NCBI RefSeq assembly: GCF_003096595.1
Contig: NZ_QEKO01000001.1
Span: forward strand, 558,001 to 622,000
DNA: 64,000 nucleotides
From: Pusillimonas noertemannii
GTDB lineage: Bacteria; Pseudomonadota; Gammaproteobacteria; Burkholderiales; Burkholderiaceae_B
Direction: 5' to 3'
Part shown: piece by piece, positions 27,544 through 37,481 of the stretch
How the letters are laid out: each line of letters begins with the position of its first letter
Numbering within the stretch: position 1 is the first letter of the stretch
The notes under the pieces: generated by a model
What the model saw: the letters and a program-made list of their open reading frames with translations, nothing else
Databases searched by the model: none
Told to the model about the DNA's origin: nothing
Made by a program: the position numbers and the translations under genes

Positions 27544-29430
27544 TCAGGAAGCCGCCGTACCCAGGTAACGGCATTGCAGCTCAAGGGCAAGCTCGTCGAA
27601 GCCCGATATTTCCAGCTCGACCGGCTGTCCGCGCTCGAACTCGGGCATGCCGGCCACCCGCGTGACCAGCGGCACGCCTTCGAGCCGCACCAGGTCGTCG
27701 CGCAACACCTGGCCCTGCACCCGCTTGACGTCGTGCTGCTGCAGCCAGCGCAGGCACCAGTAGCGCTCCATGTCGTTCTGGTAGTCGTTCCACAGCGCAT
27801 ACTGCGAGTCGAAAGCCCCGATGATCGCGAACAGGTCGGCCTCCTTGGGTTTGAACGGCGCCACGAGGCGGGCCGACACACCATGCTGCGCGGCCGCCAG
27901 TATCTGGCCCTGGTTGATCAGGTCGACGTAGCGGCGCAGCGGCGATGTGGACCAGATGTACTGCGGAACGCCGATGGCTTCGTGCGGCAGGGCCTGGGTG
28001 GACATGCGCACACGCCCCGCCTGCTGGGACCGGTAGATGCCCGGTACGCCGTGCTGGGCCAGCAGGCCGCCCCACAGATTATTCGCCAGAATCATGTACT
28101 CGGCAACCACGCGGTCGAGCGGGGCATTGCGGCGGCGCGGCACGATGTGCACGATGCTGTCCGGGTCGTCGGGCTGGCCTTCCAGCTGGAACGAGTATTC
28201 GACGCGGTTGTTGTTCTCGGTTTTGCCCCGCACCGCGTCGCGCTGCGCGCCCAGCGCCTTGGCCATGCGCCACAAGGGGCGCAGCCAGTGGCCATACGGC
28301 AGTTCGGCCTGCGGGTCGTCCAGCGCCTCTTCGGTAACCAGCGGCTCAAGCGTGTTCAGGCGCAGGTTCTCGCGTACCTGCACCATCTCTACCCGGGTTT
28401 CCGATTCAAGTATCTCGCCGGTGTTCAGATTGGCCTGCACATAGAGCGACAGCGCGGGACGCGGCGCGCCGGCATCCAGCGAAAAGCGCTGGATCAGGCT
28501 CTGTGGAAGCATGGGTATCTTCTCGCCGGGCACGTACACCGTCGACATGCGCGAGCGCGCAATGTCGTCCAGCGGGCCGCCGCGCGTGATGGCCAGCCCG
28601 GGGGCGGCGATGTGTACGCCGATGCGCACCACCTCGTCCGAAATCGGCTGGACGGACAAGGCATCGTCGACTTCTATGGTCGAGGCGTCATCCACCGAAT
28701 AGGCTTCCACGTCGGCAAAGGGCAGTTCCCAGTCGGGCGCCGGCAGTTCGACGTCGGGAAAGCCGGTGCCCTTGGGAAAATTCTGGGCCAGGAAGCGATG
28801 GCGATGCAGGGCGAGCGGATGGGGCCATGCGCCCAGCCGCAGCAGCAACTGCTCGGGGCTGCTTCCGGTTTGCTCGCAGGCGGCTTCGAATGCCTTCCAT
28901 TGCTGCGTGTTCTTGTCCGGGCGCGTCAACAGCGATTTGGCCACTTCGGCGATGGGTTCGGGCAACTGGCCGGCCACCATCTGGTCGGTCCACTGTTGCT
29001 GCTGTTCCGCCTGCAGGCGCTTTTTCTCTATGGCCGCCAGGGCGGCCTGGAGAATGTCCGGCGGAGCGGGCCGGTAGCGGCCCTTGCCCCGGCGATGAAA
29101 ATAGGCCGGGGCGCTGTTCAGCGCGAAGATCAGCGCCGTTTTTTCGACCGCGTTGGGCGGGTGGCCGAAGTATTCCCGTGCGAACTCGCAGGCGTCGAGC
29201 TCTTCCTGGGGCGCGCACTCCCATAGAAAGTCGATTTCCAGGCTTGCCGCAAGCTCGCCGGCCTGTTCGAGCAGGCCGGCGGGCTCGGGCTGATCGAAGG
29301 AAAACAGCACGTTGGCTTTCTTTATTTTGCTGCGCTTGCCCGAGGCGGCCTCCACCTGCAGGGTGGAGTCGCTTTCGGAGAAGATCTTCTCGGCTTTGAA
29401 GTTTCCGCTGTCTTCGTAGAGGACGTACAT
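27544..29430 (-). CDS. RNase II-family exoribonuclease
   Basis: A 628-residue RNB-domain protein of the short form common in betaproteobacteria. The catalytic acid cluster is in AYSVDDASTIEVDDALSV. NNRVEYSF and SPLRRYVDLINQGQI, a hallmark of the RNB domain, are also present. An N-terminal region of about 200 residues has no clear cold-shock domain motif, and the C-terminal S1-like part is short. It degrades RNA 3' to 5'. It lies between the TonB-like and YqiA-like genes. Confidence 0.85.
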   Translation of the reverse strand: MYVLYEDSGNFKAEKIFSESDSTLQVEAASGKRSKIKKANVLFSFDQPEPAGLLEQAGELAASLEIDFLWECAPQEELDACEFAREYFGHPPNAVEKTALIFALNSAPAYFHRRGKGRYRPAPPDILQAALAAIEKKRLQAEQQQQWTDQMVAGQLPEPIAEVAKSLLTRPDKNTQQWKAFEAACEQTGSSPEQLLLRLGAWPHPLALHRHRFLAQNFPKGTGFPDVELPAPDWELPFADVEAYSVDDASTIEVDDALSVQPISDEVVRIGVHIAAPGLAITRGGPLDDIARSRMSTVYVPGEKIPMLPQSLIQRFSLDAGAPRPALSLYVQANLNTGEILESETRVEMVQVRENLRLNTLEPLVTEEALDDPQAELPYGHWLRPLWRMAKALGAQRDAVRGKTENNNRVEYSFQLEGQPDDPDSIVHIVPRRRNAPLDRVVAEYMILANNLWGGLLAQHGVPGIYRSQQAGRVRMSTQALPHEAIGVPQYIWSTSPLRRYVDLINQGQILAAAQHGVSARLVAPFKPKEADLFAIIGAFDSQYALWNDYQNDMERYWCLRWLQQHDVKRVQGQVLRDDLVRLEGVPLVTRVAGMPEFERGQPVELEISGFDELALELQCRYLGTAAS

Positions 29431-29500
29431 AGATCGATCGATGCGGTGCCTAGGGCACCAGGGTAAATGGGAAGGCGGCCCGGATGGTTATTGAACGGCC

Positions 29501-30094
29501 CTAGGAATGCAGCCGGGGTTCGAGCACGAACCCCAGTACTTCGGGCAGCCATTGTTCGAAATCCGATATGCCATGGTCGCTGCCCTGGATGATGCGGCCG
29601 TGGCTGCCCGCATACCACTGCGCCATCTCGCGCCAGTCCAGGACCTCGTCGCCGGTGGCCGCCAGCAGGAAATAGCGCTGGGGGTCGGCGGGGCGCCCGA
29701 CTGCCATGCGAGCCAGTTCGTCGACGTATTCGGGCAGAAAGACGAAAGGTTCTTCGCTGTGGTATTGCGTATGCTCGCCCACCTGGGTGGCCAGGTCGCG
29801 CGCCGCATGAACGACCGGGTTCAGAACGACCGCGCGGCAGAGCCGTTTTTCGGCCAGGCAAGTTGCATAATAACCTCCCAGGGACGAGCCGATGACTGTC
29901 AGGGGTTCGTTGGCGGCGCTGTCAAGATGCCGTTCGATGAGCGCTTCGCACAGCGCCATGGCCTGCGCCGGGCTGGCGGGCAGCTGCGGACAGTGCCATG
30001 CACCGAGCTGCCCTCGTTCCTTCAGGGCGTCGGCCATCATGCGCGCCTTGGCCGACGAGGGTGAAGACCGGAATCCGTGCAGGTAGAGGATCAT
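29501..30094 (-). CDS. YqiA/YcfP-family alpha/beta hydrolase
   Basis: A 197-residue UPF0227 hydrolase. It begins MILYLHGFRSSPSSAK and has the nucleophile elbow GSSLGGYYA. The Asp and His follow in AATGDEVLDW and GSDHGISDFEQW. An esterase role is known for E. coli YqiA; the natural substrate is unknown. It overlaps mpl by ATGA. Confidence 0.87.
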   Translation of the reverse strand: MILYLHGFRSSPSSAKARMMADALKERGQLGAWHCPQLPASPAQAMALCEALIERHLDSAANEPLTVIGSSLGGYYATCLAEKRLCRAVVLNPVVHAARDLATQVGEHTQYHSEEPFVFLPEYVDELARMAVGRPADPQRYFLLAATGDEVLDWREMAQWYAGSHGRIIQGSDHGISDFEQWLPEVLGFVLEPRLHS

Positions 30095-31476
30095 GCGCCT
30101 GCCTGGGCCGGCAGGGCCAGCCGGTCGAGTATTTTCTGATGGACGCCGCCGAAGCTGCCGTTGCTCATGACCAGTATGTGGTCGCCCGGCCGGGCCGCGG
30201 CGGCGATGGCGCGAACCATGGCGTCCAGGTCGGAATGCGCGCGGGCGCGCTCGCCCAGGGGGGCCAGCACCTGGGCCGGGTCCCAGCCCAGCGCATGCTT
30301 GCCCTGGGTTTCGCCATAGCAGAACACCAGGTCGGCCTGCTGCAGCGCACCGGGCAGGCGGGCCGCCATGGCGCCCAGCTTCATGGTGTTGGAACGGGGT
30401 TCGAGCACCGCCACGATGCGGGCGCCGCCCACCTGCCGGCGCAGGCCGTCGAGGGTGGTGGCAATGGCCGTGGGGTGATGGGCAAAGTCGTCGTAAACCG
30501 CGATGTCGCCCACCTTGCCGCGCAGTTCCATGCGGCGCTTGATGCCGCCGAAGCGCGACAGGGCCTCGACGCCGGCCTGGGGCTGCACGCCGGCCTGCCG
30601 TGCGGCGGCCAGCGCCGCCAATGCATTCAGGCGGTTATGTTCGCCGCCCAGCCCCCAGCTCACGATGCCGGCCGCCTGGTCGCCGGCGCGTACTTCGAAA
30701 TGACCGGGGTGGGCGTCGACGTCGTGGGCGCTCCAGTGTCCGCCGGGGCCGAAGGTTTGCACGGGTGTCCAGCAGCCGCGCTGCAAGACTTCGTCCAGGG
30801 CTTCGTCGTTGCTGGGCCGGATAATGGCCCCCGAGGCCGGTATGGTGCGTACCAGATGGTGGAATTGGGTCTGGATCGCGTGCAGATCGGGGAAGATGTC
30901 GGCGTGATCGTATTCGAGGTTATTCAGTATGGCGGTGCGCGGCCGATAATGGACGAACTTCGACCGCTTGTCGAAGAAGGCCGTGTCGTATTCGTCGGCC
31001 TCGATAACAAACAGCTTGCCGGCGGTCTCGTAGCGGGCTGAAACCTCGAGACCGGGGGCGATGCCGCCGATCAGGAAATTGGGCGCCAACCCCGCCTCGC
31101 GCAGTATCCAGGCCAGCATCGAGCTGGTGCTGGTCTTGCCGTGGGTGCCCGCCACCGCCATGACATGCTGGGTGCGTAAAACTGCCTCGCCCAGCCATTG
31201 GGGGCCGGAGGTATACGGCAGGCCCTGGTCCAGAATGGCTTCCATCAGCGGGTTGCCCCGGCTGACCACGTTGCCGACGACATAAAGGTCCGGACGCAGC
31301 GAGACCTGGTCGGCCGAGAAGCCCTCGATCAATTCGATGCCCTGCTCTTGAAGCTGGGTGCTCATGGGCGGATAGACGCCGGCGTCGCAGCCGGTGACCT
31401 TGTGGCCGGCCGCCCTCGCAATGAGCGCCAGGCCGCCCATGAAGGTGCCGCAGATGCCCAGGATGTGTAAATGCAT
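30091..31476 (-). CDS. mpl: UDP-N-acetylmuramate:L-alanyl-gamma-D-glutamyl-meso-diaminopimelate ligase
   Basis: A 461-residue Mur-ligase family enzyme that reuses murein tripeptide. It begins MHLHILGICGTFMGGLALIA, preceded by GGAGGG, which supports the ATG at 31476 over an upstream one. The ATP site is GTHGKTSTSSMLAWIL, and VYDDFAHHPTAI is the third-domain motif. anmK at 55.8 kb belongs to the same cell-wall recycling process. Confidence 0.95.
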   Translation of the reverse strand: MHLHILGICGTFMGGLALIARAAGHKVTGCDAGVYPPMSTQLQEQGIELIEGFSADQVSLRPDLYVVGNVVSRGNPLMEAILDQGLPYTSGPQWLGEAVLRTQHVMAVAGTHGKTSTSSMLAWILREAGLAPNFLIGGIAPGLEVSARYETAGKLFVIEADEYDTAFFDKRSKFVHYRPRTAILNNLEYDHADIFPDLHAIQTQFHHLVRTIPASGAIIRPSNDEALDEVLQRGCWTPVQTFGPGGHWSAHDVDAHPGHFEVRAGDQAAGIVSWGLGGEHNRLNALAALAAARQAGVQPQAGVEALSRFGGIKRRMELRGKVGDIAVYDDFAHHPTAIATTLDGLRRQVGGARIVAVLEPRSNTMKLGAMAARLPGALQQADLVFCYGETQGKHALGWDPAQVLAPLGERARAHSDLDAMVRAIAAAARPGDHILVMSNGSFGGVHQKILDRLALPAQAGA

Positions 31477-31576
31477 GTGTATCCCTCCAGGCGGTATTGT
31501 AGTGATTCTGGCAGTCACCGGCTGCGATGATAAAATCGTTGTTCATGATGAAAAACGTCTTTTCCCCCTGCTTGCC

Positions 31577-32074
31577 ATGAAGCGCCGTGGCTTCCTATTG
31601 CGGGCCGGCCTGTTGGCCGGCGCCGGTCTTGCCGCGGCCTGGCCCTTGCCTTCCCTGGCGGCCGACAGCCTCTTCGACGCCAGCTTTCCCGACATCGAGG
31701 GCGCCGACCAGCCCATGAAGCAGTGGCTGGGCAAACCCGTGGTGGTCAATTTCTGGGCCACCTGGTGTCCGCCCTGCGTCAAAGAAATGCCCGACCTCGA
31801 GGCCTTGCATCAGAAATACCCCGCGGTGAACTTCCTGGGACTGGCGGTCGACACCGCCGCCAATGTGCGCAAGTTCAACGAAAAAGTGCAGGTCAGCTAT
31901 CCGCTGCTCATGGTCGGCCACAGCGGCATCGAGCGCATGCGCTCGATGGGAAACCGTGCCGGAGGCCTGCCGTTCACGGTGGTGTATGACGCAAAAGGCG
32001 GTGTCGCCCAGACCATACTCGGCCAGGTCAAGCCCGACGAACTCGAGCAAATCATTCAAGGCCTGTTAGCGTAA
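31577..32074 (+). CDS. TlpA-like periplasmic thiol-disulfide reductase
   Basis: A 165-residue thioredoxin-fold protein. The signal peptide has a twin-arginine look (MKRRGFLLRAGLLAG) and ends at SLAAD. The active site is W-C64-P-P-C67 in FWATWCPPCVKEMPDLE, with the cis-Pro in GGLPFTVVYD. It likely reduces disulfides, for example in cytochrome c maturation; the partner is unknown. It is divergent from mpl. Confidence 0.88.
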   Translation: MKRRGFLLRAGLLAGAGLAAAWPLPSLAADSLFDASFPDIEGADQPMKQWLGKPVVVNFWATWCPPCVKEMPDLEALHQKYPAVNFLGLAVDTAANVRKFNEKVQVSYPLLMVGHSGIERMRSMGNRAGGLPFTVVYDAKGGVAQTILGQVKPDELEQIIQGLLA

Positions 32075-32156
32075 AACGCTGCAAAAACAACGTATTTCAT
32101 GGACAAACACCCCCTTTTGGCGTAAAAAGACGTTCTGATCCTTGACCGAAACCAAC

Positions 32157-32591
32157 ATGGCCCGAAACATTCTTGTCTTGCACGGCCCCAATCTCAATCT
32201 GCTTGGCACCCGCGAACCGCAGGTATACGGCCGCCATACCCTGGCCGACATCGACGCCCGCCTTCAGCAGGTGGCGGCCGATAATGATGCAAGATGCTCA
32301 ACGTTTCAAAGCAACCACGAAGGCGCGCTGGTCGATCGCATCCACGCTGCGCGCAGCGACGGCACCGACTACATCCTCATCAATGCCGGGGCGTACACCC
32401 ACACCAGCATCGCGCTGCGCGATGCCCTGGCCGCGGTGGCCATTCCGTTCATCGAAGTACACATATCCAATGTTCACAAGCGAGAGCCCTTTCGCCATCA
32501 CTCCTATCTGTCCGAGCTGGCCGTCGGGGTGATCGCGGGCCTGGGCCCTTTTGGCTACGAAGCCGCCCTGCTTCACGCGATGGCGAGCTGA
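32157..32591 (+). CDS. aroQ: Type II 3-dehydroquinate dehydratase
   Basis: A 144-residue enzyme of the shikimate pathway. [20 protein letters not shown] contains the catalytic Tyr; [28 protein letters not shown] and [18 protein letters not shown] are also diagnostic. The ATG at 32157 is chosen; a TTG five codons upstream is possible. It sits in front of accB, as is common. Confidence 0.97.
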   Translation: MARNILVLHGPNLNLLGTREPQVYGRHTLADIDARLQQVAADNDARCSTFQSNHEGALVDRIHAARSDGTDYILINAGAYTHTSIALRDALAAVAIPFIEVHISNVHKREPFRHHSYLSELAVGVIAGLGPFGYEAALLHAMAS

Positions 32592-32680
32592 GCAGCCGCA
32601 TGCCGTTTTTGTTTTTATCAATATCTTCTTTCGCCGCGGGCCCCATGCCGGCCCCGGTGGAATGACACGGGAAAGTCTGT

Positions 32681-33124
32681 ATGGACCTCAGAAAACTCAA
32701 GACCCTGATTGACCTGGTTGCCGAATCGGGCATTGCCGAACTGGAAATCACCGAAGGCGAGGGCAAAGTACGCATCGTCAAGTTCTCGCCGGCCACTCAG
32801 CCGGTCGCCTACGTGCCCGAGCCTGCCCCGGCCGCTCCCGCGGCTGCTGCGGCGGCACCCGCAGCGCCCGCCGCTCCGGCCGCGCCGCAGGGGCACGCCG
32901 TCAAGGCTCCCATGGTCGGCACCTTCTATCGCGCGCCCAACCCGGGCGCTTCGCCATTTGTCGAAGTGGGCCAGACCGTCAAAGAGGGCGAGCCCCTGTG
33001 CATCATCGAGGCCATGAAGCTGCTGAACGAAATCGAGGCCGACAAGTCGGGCGTCATCAAAGAGATCCTGGTCGAGAACGGCGAGCCCGTGGAATACGGT
33101 CAACCTCTATTTGTCATCGGCTGA
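32681..33124 (+). CDS. accB: Biotin carboxyl carrier protein of acetyl-CoA carboxylase
   Basis: A 147-residue protein. An Ala/Pro-rich linker (about residues 45-70) leads to the biotinyl domain, with the biotin-bearing K113 in [15 protein letters not shown]. It carries CO2 between AccC and AccAD in fatty-acid synthesis. accC follows after 7 bp. Confidence 0.98.
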   Translation: MDLRKLKTLIDLVAESGIAELEITEGEGKVRIVKFSPATQPVAYVPEPAPAAPAAAAAAPAAPAAPAAPQGHAVKAPMVGTFYRAPNPGASPFVEVGQTVKEGEPLCIIEAMKLLNEIEADKSGVIKEILVENGEPVEYGQPLFVIG

Positions 33125-33131
33125 TTAATCC

Positions 33132-34478
33132 ATGTTTGAGAAAATCCTCATCGCGAACCGGGGTGAGATCGCCCTGCGCATACAGCGGGCCTGCCGCGAA
33201 CTCGACATCAAGACCGTCGTCGTCTATTCAGAGGCCGACCGCGATGCCAAGTACGTGCGCCTGGCCGACGAAGCCGTGTGCATCGGGCCCGCTGCCGCGC
33301 GCGACAGCTACCTGAGCATGCCGGCGCTGATCTCGGCGGCCGAGGTCACCGACGCCGAAGCCATCCATCCGGGCTACGGCTTCCTGGCTGAAAACGCAGA
33401 CTTCGCCGACCGCGTCGAAAAAAGCGGCTTCGTCTTCATCGGCCCGCGCCCCGAAAGCATCCGCATGATGGGCGACAAGGTCAGCGCCAAGCAGGCCATG
33501 ATCGAGGCTGGCGTTCCCGTCGTTCCCGGTTCGGCCGGCGCCTTGCCCGACGACCCCGAGGAAATCCAGCGCATCGCGCGCGAGGTGGGCTATCCGGTCA
33601 TCGTCAAGGCGGCCGGCGGCGGCGGCGGGCGCGGCATGCGGGTGGTCTATACCGAGGCGGCCCTGCTCAATGCCGTGTCCATGACGCGCACCGAGGCGGG
33701 CGCAGCCTTCGGCAACCCCGAAGTCTATATGGAGAAGTTCCTCGAGAACCCCCGCCATATCGAGATCCAGGTGCTGGCCGACGGCGGACGCAACGCGGTG
33801 TGGCTGGGCGAGCGCGACTGCTCCATGCAGCGCCGCCATCAGAAAGTCATCGAAGAGGCGCCGGCGCCGGGCATCGCCCGCCGCCTCATCGAGCGCATCG
33901 GCGAGCGGTGCGCGGACGCCTGCCGCAAAATGGGCTATCGCGGCGCGGGCACGTTCGAGTTCCTGTACGAAGACGGCGAGTTCTTCTTCATCGAAATGAA
34001 CACCCGCATCCAGGTCGAGCACACCGTCACCGAAATGATCACCGGCATCGACCTGGTCGTGCAGCAGATCCTTATCGCCGCCGGCGAAAAATTCACCTTG
34101 CGCCAGCGCGACATCCAGTTTCGCGGCCACGCCCTCGAGTGCCGGATCAACGCCGAAGACCCCTTCAAGTTCATCCCCAGCCCCGGCAAGATCACCAACT
34201 GGCATACGCCGGGCGGTCCGGGCGTGCGCATGGACTCCCACGTCTTCAGCGGCTACACGGTGCCCCCCAACTACGATTCCATGATCGCCAAGCTCATCAC
34301 CTATGGCGATACGCGCCGCCAGGCGATCGCGCGCATGGAGATCGCCTTGTCCGAAATGGTGGTCGAGGGCATCCAGACCAACATTCCCCTGCATCGCGAA
34401 CTGATGCGCGACGGCAATTTTGTCGAGGGTGGAACCAGCATCCACTATCTCGAGCACAAGCTGTCGCAACGACCCTAG
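33132..34478 (+). CDS. accC: Biotin carboxylase subunit of acetyl-CoA carboxylase
   Basis: A 448-residue ATP-grasp enzyme. It begins [31 protein letters not shown] is the ATP loop, and [18 protein letters not shown] and [18 protein letters not shown] hold the catalytic residues. It carboxylates the biotin of AccB. The length is standard. Confidence 0.98.
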   Translation: MFEKILIANRGEIALRIQRACRELDIKTVVVYSEADRDAKYVRLADEAVCIGPAAARDSYLSMPALISAAEVTDAEAIHPGYGFLAENADFADRVEKSGFVFIGPRPESIRMMGDKVSAKQAMIEAGVPVVPGSAGALPDDPEEIQRIAREVGYPVIVKAAGGGGGRGMRVVYTEAALLNAVSMTRTEAGAAFGNPEVYMEKFLENPRHIEIQVLADGGRNAVWLGERDCSMQRRHQKVIEEAPAPGIARRLIERIGERCADACRKMGYRGAGTFEFLYEDGEFFFIEMNTRIQVEHTVTEMITGIDLVVQQILIAAGEKFTLRQRDIQFRGHALECRINAEDPFKFIPSPGKITNWHTPGGPGVRMDSHVFSGYTVPPNYDSMIAKLITYGDTRRQAIARMEIALSEMVVEGIQTNIPLHRELMRDGNFVEGGTSIHYLEHKLSQRP

Positions 34479-34519
34479 CCGAAAGCCGGAGGCTCTTCCG
34501 TTCAGTCGAGGGCTTTCGG
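34479..34519 (+). repeat. Hairpin between accC and prmA
   Basis: CCGAAAGCC and GGCTTTCGG, a 9-bp perfect stem with a 23-base loop, just past the accC stop. There is no T-run. Possibly an attenuating or 3'-protecting structure. Confidence 0.45.
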
Positions 34520-34540
34520 ACTTTCCAGGAACAAACAACC

Positions 34541-35455
34541 ATGCGTGAACTCGTGCTGCACTGCCAGGAAGCACAGGCAGAGGCCCTCTCAGACGCGCTG
34601 CTCGCGGCGGGCGTGCTGTCGGTATCCGTAGAAGATGCCGACAGCGACACCGAGGCCGAGCAACCTCTGTTCGGCGAGCCCGGGACCGAGCCCGAGGTCC
34701 AGGCCTGGCGCCGCAACCGTGTCGTGGCCCTGCTGCCCGACGGCATCGATCCCGAGCAGGTGCTCGAGCAGACCCATGCCTTGTGCGGGCTGGATTTCAT
34801 GGCCAGCGGCTGGACCACCCGCGACGTGCCCGACGCCGACTGGGTCAAGCTGACGCAAGCGCAGTTCGGGCCCATACACATTGGCGAACGGCTCTGGATC
34901 GTGCCCAGCTGGCATCGGGACGACCCCGCCGTGCCGGCGCAGGCCGCCTCGGCGGGGGCCATCCACATCGAGCTCGATCCCGGCCTGGCTTTCGGCACGG
35001 GCAGCCATCCCACCACCCATTTGTGCCTCGAATGGCTCGAACAACACCTGCAGGCCGGACGCTCCGTGCTCGACTACGGCTGCGGCTCGGGCATTCTGGC
35101 CATTGCGGCCAAGCTGCTGGGCGCGGGGCCGACCACCGGCGTCGACATCGACGAACAGGCCGTCCGGGCTACCGAGTACAATGCCAAGGTCAATCGCAGC
35201 GATCTGCGGGCCATGCTGCCCGACGACCTGCCTGAAGGGCAGGTCGAGGTCGTTGTGGCGAACATATTGTCCAATCCCCTGAAGGTGCTGGCGCCCATGC
35301 TGGCCAACCGCGTCGCTCCGGGCGGGTCGCTGGTCCTGTCGGGTGTTCTCGAACGCCAGGCCCACGAGGTCGCCCAGGCCTATGCACCGTGGCTGCAACT
35401 GAGCGTGTGGCGTGCCCGAGAAGGATGGGTGTGCCTTAGCGGCCAGCGCAGCTGA
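34541..35455 (+). CDS. prmA: Ribosomal protein L11 methyltransferase
   Basis: A 304-residue SAM enzyme that trimethylates L11. The N-terminal substrate-binding domain is about 100 residues. AFGTGSHPTTHLCLEWLE and VLDYGCGSGILAIAAKLLG give the SAM site, and VVANILSNPLKVLAP is the family NIL motif. It is followed by the zinc-ribbon gene after 19 bp. Confidence 0.96.
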   Translation: MRELVLHCQEAQAEALSDALLAAGVLSVSVEDADSDTEAEQPLFGEPGTEPEVQAWRRNRVVALLPDGIDPEQVLEQTHALCGLDFMASGWTTRDVPDADWVKLTQAQFGPIHIGERLWIVPSWHRDDPAVPAQAASAGAIHIELDPGLAFGTGSHPTTHLCLEWLEQHLQAGRSVLDYGCGSGILAIAAKLLGAGPTTGVDIDEQAVRATEYNAKVNRSDLRAMLPDDLPEGQVEVVVANILSNPLKVLAPMLANRVAPGGSLVLSGVLERQAHEVAQAYAPWLQLSVWRAREGWVCLSGQRS

Positions 35456-35474
35456 CGACGTTCGATATTTGCAT

Positions 35475-36503
35475 ATGGATCTAACCACCCGCTGTCCCCA
35501 ATGCGGAGCCGAGTTTCCAATCAGCTTGCAGCAGTTGCAGCTGCGCAAGGGTTATATCCGTTGCATCAATTGCGCCCACATCTTTGACGGCTACGAAGCG
35601 GTCGTGCCCGCTTCGGCGGCCGAGCCCTCGGTGCCGCCGGCGGCGCCCGCGGTGCATGCGCCTCAGGGTGAACCCAGCTTTTCTGCCTCCAGCGCGCCGG
35701 CCGCAGCCGCGCCGGGCGAGCCCAGGTTCACCGTTTCCGGGCCGGGCCATGCCGGCTCCGGCGTACCCATACGCGTGCGCGAGCCAGCATCCGCCGAGCA
35801 GCCCTCGTTCACCCTGCGTGATACCGAGCAGCGGCTCGACGACGGGCGCGGCCACACGGTCGGCCAGGCCCATTCGGTCGGCCGCGACGCCCATTACGAC
35901 TATCAAGATGACGGCTATCGGGACACGGGCTCGGGCCTGTATGTCGAACCCCGCCATGGGCACGAGGCGGGTCCCGAGTTCGTCCATGTAGAAGAGCGGC
36001 CAGGCGGCATCGGCCTGGGGGGCGTGTTCTGGAGCCTGCTGGTGCTGCTGGGCCTGGCGGCCGCGGTGCTTCAGGCCGCATATATCTACCGGGTCCAGAT
36101 CGCCAGCGAGCTGCCTTCCCTGCGGCCCGCGCTCGAGCGCTACTGCGAAACCCTGGGCTGCACGGTAGAGTATCCGCGCCGCATCGCGCAGATTGCCATC
36201 ATGGACTCATCCCTGCAGGCGGTACGAGACGGGCAAGAGGCCGCCCAGGGCAGCCGCCTGATGCTCAATGTGGTGTTGCGCAACAATTACGACCGGCCCC
36301 AGCAGTGGCCGACACTGTCGGTCGAGCTGGTCGATTTCTCGGGCACGGTGGCGGTCCGGAGACTCCTGGCGCCTTCCGACTATCTGCCCGAACTCTCCCT
36401 GCAACGGCCATTTCCCGCCAGAAGCGAAGTGCGCGTATCGGTGCCGCTTGCGGTCGAAGGCGTGCAGATCAACGGTTACCAGCTCGACAAGTTCTTTCCG
36501 TAA
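35475..36503 (+). CDS. Zinc-ribbon / DUF3426 membrane protein
   Basis: A 342-residue protein. It starts with an MJ0042-type zinc finger, MDLTTRCPQCGAEFPIS...RCINCAHIF (CxxC twice). A Pro/Ala-rich, disordered stretch of about 130 residues follows, then one membrane helix (GVFWSLLVLLGLAAAVLQAA). The extracytoplasmic C-terminal DUF3426 domain comes last (YCETLGCTVEYPRRI, VLRNNYDRPQQWPTLSVELVD). Function unknown. It always seems to follow prmA in related genomes, to my knowledge. Confidence 0.85.
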   Translation: MDLTTRCPQCGAEFPISLQQLQLRKGYIRCINCAHIFDGYEAVVPASAAEPSVPPAAPAVHAPQGEPSFSASSAPAAAAPGEPRFTVSGPGHAGSGVPIRVREPASAEQPSFTLRDTEQRLDDGRGHTVGQAHSVGRDAHYDYQDDGYRDTGSGLYVEPRHGHEAGPEFVHVEERPGGIGLGGVFWSLLVLLGLAAAVLQAAYIYRVQIASELPSLRPALERYCETLGCTVEYPRRIAQIAIMDSSLQAVRDGQEAAQGSRLMLNVVLRNNYDRPQQWPTLSVELVDFSGTVAVRRLLAPSDYLPELSLQRPFPARSEVRVSVPLAVEGVQINGYQLDKFFP

Positions 36504-36511
36504 GGGTCAAC

Positions 36512-37450
36512 ATGCCTAACAAGATATTGGTATGCGGTTCGGTGGCTTTCGACACCATCACGGTGTTCGAGGGCCACTTCAAGGACCACATCCTGCCCAA
36601 CAGCATCCAGTCGCTCAGCGTTTCCTTCTTCGTGCCCTCGATGCGCAAAGAGTACGGCGGGTGCGCGGGCAACATTGCCTACAACCTCAAGCTGCTGGGC
36701 GCCCATCCGGTACCGGTGGGCACGGTGGGCGTCGATGCGGGCGACTACCTCGAGTACATGCGGCGTCTGGACATCGATACGTCCCTGGTCAAGGTGCTGC
36801 CCGACACCTACACGCCGCAGTGCTTCATCACCACCGATCTCGACAGCAACCAGATCGCCTCCTTTCATCCGGGCGCCATGTCCCGCTCGTCGGAGAACGA
36901 CCTCAGCGGAACGCAGGCCGCATGGGCCATCGTCGCGCCCGACTCGAAAGAAGGCATGTTTGCCAACGCGCAGCGCCTCAAGGCCCAGGGCACGCCCTTC
37001 ATATTCGACCTGGGGCAGGCCATGCCGCTGTTCAACGGCGACGACCTGCTGCAGATGCTCGAGATGGCGCAGATGCTCACGGCCAACGACTACGAGGCCA
37101 GCGTCATCGAGCAGCGCACCGGACGCAGTATTCTTGATATTTCCAAAGGGCTGCAGGCGGCTGTGGTAACCCGCGGCAGCGAAGGCGCCATCCTGTACGC
37201 CGACGGCGTCGCGACCGATATCGAACCGATCGCGGTAAGCCAGGTGGTCGACCCCACGGGCTGCGGCGACGCGCACCGCGCCGGCCTGCTCTACGGCCTG
37301 GTCAACGACTGGCCGCTGGCCGATGCCTGTCGCTTGGCGAATGTGATGGGTGCCATTAAAATCTCTTCAAAGGGCCCCCAAAACCATCAGCCTACTCGCG
37401 CCCAGATCGGCGCGTTACTCAATCAGCACTATGGCATCGGCCTGATATGA
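36512..37450 (+). CDS. PfkB-family carbohydrate (adenosine-type) kinase
   Basis: A 312-residue ribokinase-family protein. KEYGGCAGNIAYNLKLLG is the substrate-side motif, and the catalytic Asp is in VDPTGCGDAHRAGLLYGL (Cys in place of the usual Ala). The fold and insertions resemble bacterial adenosine/sugar kinases. The substrate is not known from the sequence. It starts 8 bp after the DUF3426 gene. Confidence 0.85.
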   Translation: MPNKILVCGSVAFDTITVFEGHFKDHILPNSIQSLSVSFFVPSMRKEYGGCAGNIAYNLKLLGAHPVPVGTVGVDAGDYLEYMRRLDIDTSLVKVLPDTYTPQCFITTDLDSNQIASFHPGAMSRSSENDLSGTQAAWAIVAPDSKEGMFANAQRLKAQGTPFIFDLGQAMPLFNGDDLLQMLEMAQMLTANDYEASVIEQRTGRSILDISKGLQAAVVTRGSEGAILYADGVATDIEPIAVSQVVDPTGCGDAHRAGLLYGLVNDWPLADACRLANVMGAIKISSKGPQNHQPTRAQIGALLNQHYGIGLI

Positions 37451-37481
37451 TCCGGTTGCCGTGCACCGAAAGGAGTCTTCC

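Noticed and set aside
27256-29226. A 656-codon frame opposite the RNase II-family gene
   Set aside because: Shadow of the real gene; the composition is Arg/Gly/His-rich and no family is visible.
32059-32074. GGCCTGTTAGCG at the end of the TlpA gene as another copy of the interspersed repeat
   Set aside because: It is coding sequence for the last residues, and the similarity stops after nine bases.
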